A DNA stretch of 6,185 nt, from the NCBI GenBank assembly GCA_946185305.1, contig CAMHJE010000146.1, forward strand, positions 1 through 6,185, in the 5' to 3' direction. The number at the start of each line of letters is the position of its first letter. Position 1 is the first letter of the stretch. A model generated the notes under the pieces. That model did not search any database. It had not been told where the DNA came from and saw nothing but the letters and a program-made list of their open reading frames with translations. The position numbers and the translations under genes are program-made. This stretch comes from UBA3792 sp946185305. GTDB lineage: Bacteria; Bacillota; Clostridia; Christensenellales; CAG-138. Shown here one piece after another: positions 5,178 through 6,185 of the stretch.

Positions 5178-6185
5178 ATGCAGCGTGAATTTTGGTTTAT
5201 CGTAGGCAGTCAGTTTCTGTACGGACAGGATGTGCTGGACACCGTGGACGCAAGAGCAAGGGAGATGGCGGCGGAGCTGTCCAAGGTCTTGCCGTATCCC
5301 TTGGTGTATAAAGTCACGGCCAAGACGAACAAGGAGATTGCGGACACGATCAAGGAAGCGAACTACCGCGACGAGGTCATGGGCGTCGTGACGTGGTGCC
5401 ATACGTTCTCCCCGTCGAAGATGTGGATCAACGGCCTTGTGAATCTCCAAAAGCCCTACTGCCATCTTGCCACCCAGTACAACCGCGAGATCCCGAACGA
5501 CGAGATCGACATGGATTTCATGAACCTCAACCAGGCCGCGCACGGCGACCGCGAACACGGGTTTATCGCGGCGCGCCTCCGGATGCCGCGCAAGGTGATC
5601 GCGGGCTACTGGCAGGATGAAAAGGTGCATAAGCGTTTGTCCGACTGGATGAAGGCTGCCGTCGGCGTCGATGTATCGAAGCACATGAAGGTCATGCGCT
5701 TTGGCGATAATATGCGGGAAGTCGCGGTTACCGAAGGCGATAAGGTCGAAACGCAGATCAAGCTCGGCTGGCAGGTGAATACCTGGGCGGTCGGCGATCT
5801 CGTTAAGGAAATGAACAAGGTCACCGAAGCCGAGATCGACGCGCTTGTCAAGGAATACGAATCTCAATACGACATCGCCACCGATAACCTTGCCGCGATC
5901 CGCTACCAGGCGAAGGAAGAGATCGCCATGAAGAAGATGATGGACCGTGAAGGCTGCAAGGCGTTTTCCAACACTTTCCAGGACCTCTACGGCATGGAGC
6001 AGCTTCCGGGTCTTGCTTCGCAGCACCTCATGGCGCAGGGCTACGGCTACGGCGGCGAAGGCGACTGGAAGGTGTCCGCGATGACCGCGATCCTCAAGGC
6101 GATGGGCGAAAACGGCAACGGCGCGTCCGCGTTCATGGAGGACTATACCTATCATCTTGTCGAAGGACAGGAATACTCCCTCGGA
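5178..6185 (+). CDS. araA: L-arabinose isomerase, N-terminal 336 residues (3' end cut by the window)
   Basis: AraA is a cytoplasmic, manganese-dependent enzyme that converts L-arabinose to L-ribulose, the first step toward D-xylulose 5-phosphate. The frame is open to the last base, giving 336 of the roughly 490-500 residues usual for the family. Diagnostic segments are FWFIVGSQFLYGQ near the N-terminus (about residues 5-17), GVVTWCHTFSPSKMWI (69-84), ATQYNREIP (98-106), NLNQAAHGDREHGFI (116-130), LPGLASQHLMAQGYGYGGEGDW (276-297) and FMEDYTYH (319-326). Glu294 (in GEGDW) and Glu321 (in FMEDYTYH) correspond to Glu306 and Glu333 of the Escherichia coli enzyme, with the same offset of 12. The two catalytic/metal-site histidines (His350 and His450 in E. 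coli) lie beyond the window. ATG 5178 is chosen because it follows AAAGGAG by 7 bases and places the family N-terminus correctly. The gene follows the GH2 gene by 40 bases, probably in the same operon; araB and araD may follow outside the window. Confidence 0.98.
   Translation, partial: MQREFWFIVGSQFLYGQDVLDTVDARAREMAAELSKVLPYPLVYKVTAKTNKEIADTIKEANYRDEVMGVVTWCHTFSPSKMWINGLVNLQKPYCHLATQYNREIPNDEIDMDFMNLNQAAHGDREHGFIAARLRMPRKVIAGYWQDEKVHKRLSDWMKAAVGVDVSKHMKVMRFGDNMREVAVTEGDKVETQIKLGWQVNTWAVGDLVKEMNKVTEAEIDALVKEYESQYDIATDNLAAIRYQAKEEIAMKKMMDREGCKAFSNTFQDLYGMEQLPGLASQHLMAQGYGYGGEGDWKVSAMTAILKAMGENGNGASAFMEDYTYHLVEGQEYSLG

Noticed and set aside
5115..6155. A 346-codon minus-strand frame across araA, and similar minus-strand frames at 3140-4135 and 4292-5173
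   Set aside because: They lie antisense to the unmistakable AraA and GH2 proteins and show no motif, signal or ribosome binding site of their own.

Overview
The window looks like a carbohydrate-utilisation region of an anaerobic, gut-type Firmicute (class Clostridia, lineage not resolvable). The reasons are strong AGGAGG-type ribosome binding sites before the genes, a moderately high GC content by eye, a domain-reversed family 3 glycosidase of the kind known from Ruminococcus albus and Butyrivibrio, a lipoprotein with BspA-like and Listeria-Bacteroides-type repeats, and a Clostridia-style family 2 glycosidase. All genes lie on the + strand. The long antisense reading frames are shadows caused by base composition.

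Layout. (1) Positions 3-905: the C-terminal end of a membrane-anchored GH3 glycosidase, then, 3 bases after its stop, a 134-residue four-helix membrane protein of unknown function. A strong intrinsic terminator (923-960) ends this unit. (2) Positions 986-2770: a 594-residue lipoprotein that joins a Listeria-Bacteroides-type (Flg_new/InlB B-like) repeat and a short BspA-like leucine-rich repeat region to an SGNH-hydrolase-like domain. (3) Positions 2789-5137: a complete 782-residue cytoplasmic GH2 glycosidase with both catalytic glutamates. (4) From 5178 to the window edge: the first 336 residues of L-arabinose isomerase (araA).

The genes from 986 to the right edge are separated by only 18 and 40 bases with no terminator between them, so they probably form one transcription unit. 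A reasonable reading is that the surface lipoprotein acts on or binds a glycan outside the cell, the GH2 enzyme cleaves imported oligosaccharides, and AraA feeds released L-arabinose into the pentose pathway. Only the AraA step is certain. No transporter, regulator, araB or araD lies inside the window.

I found no RNA gene, CRISPR array, mobile element or defence system. I do not see a clearly new biological system. The most unusual items are the composite SGNH lipoprotein, the permuted and C-terminally anchored GH3 with its small membrane partner, and a lysine/alanine-rich insertion inside the GH2 barrel.
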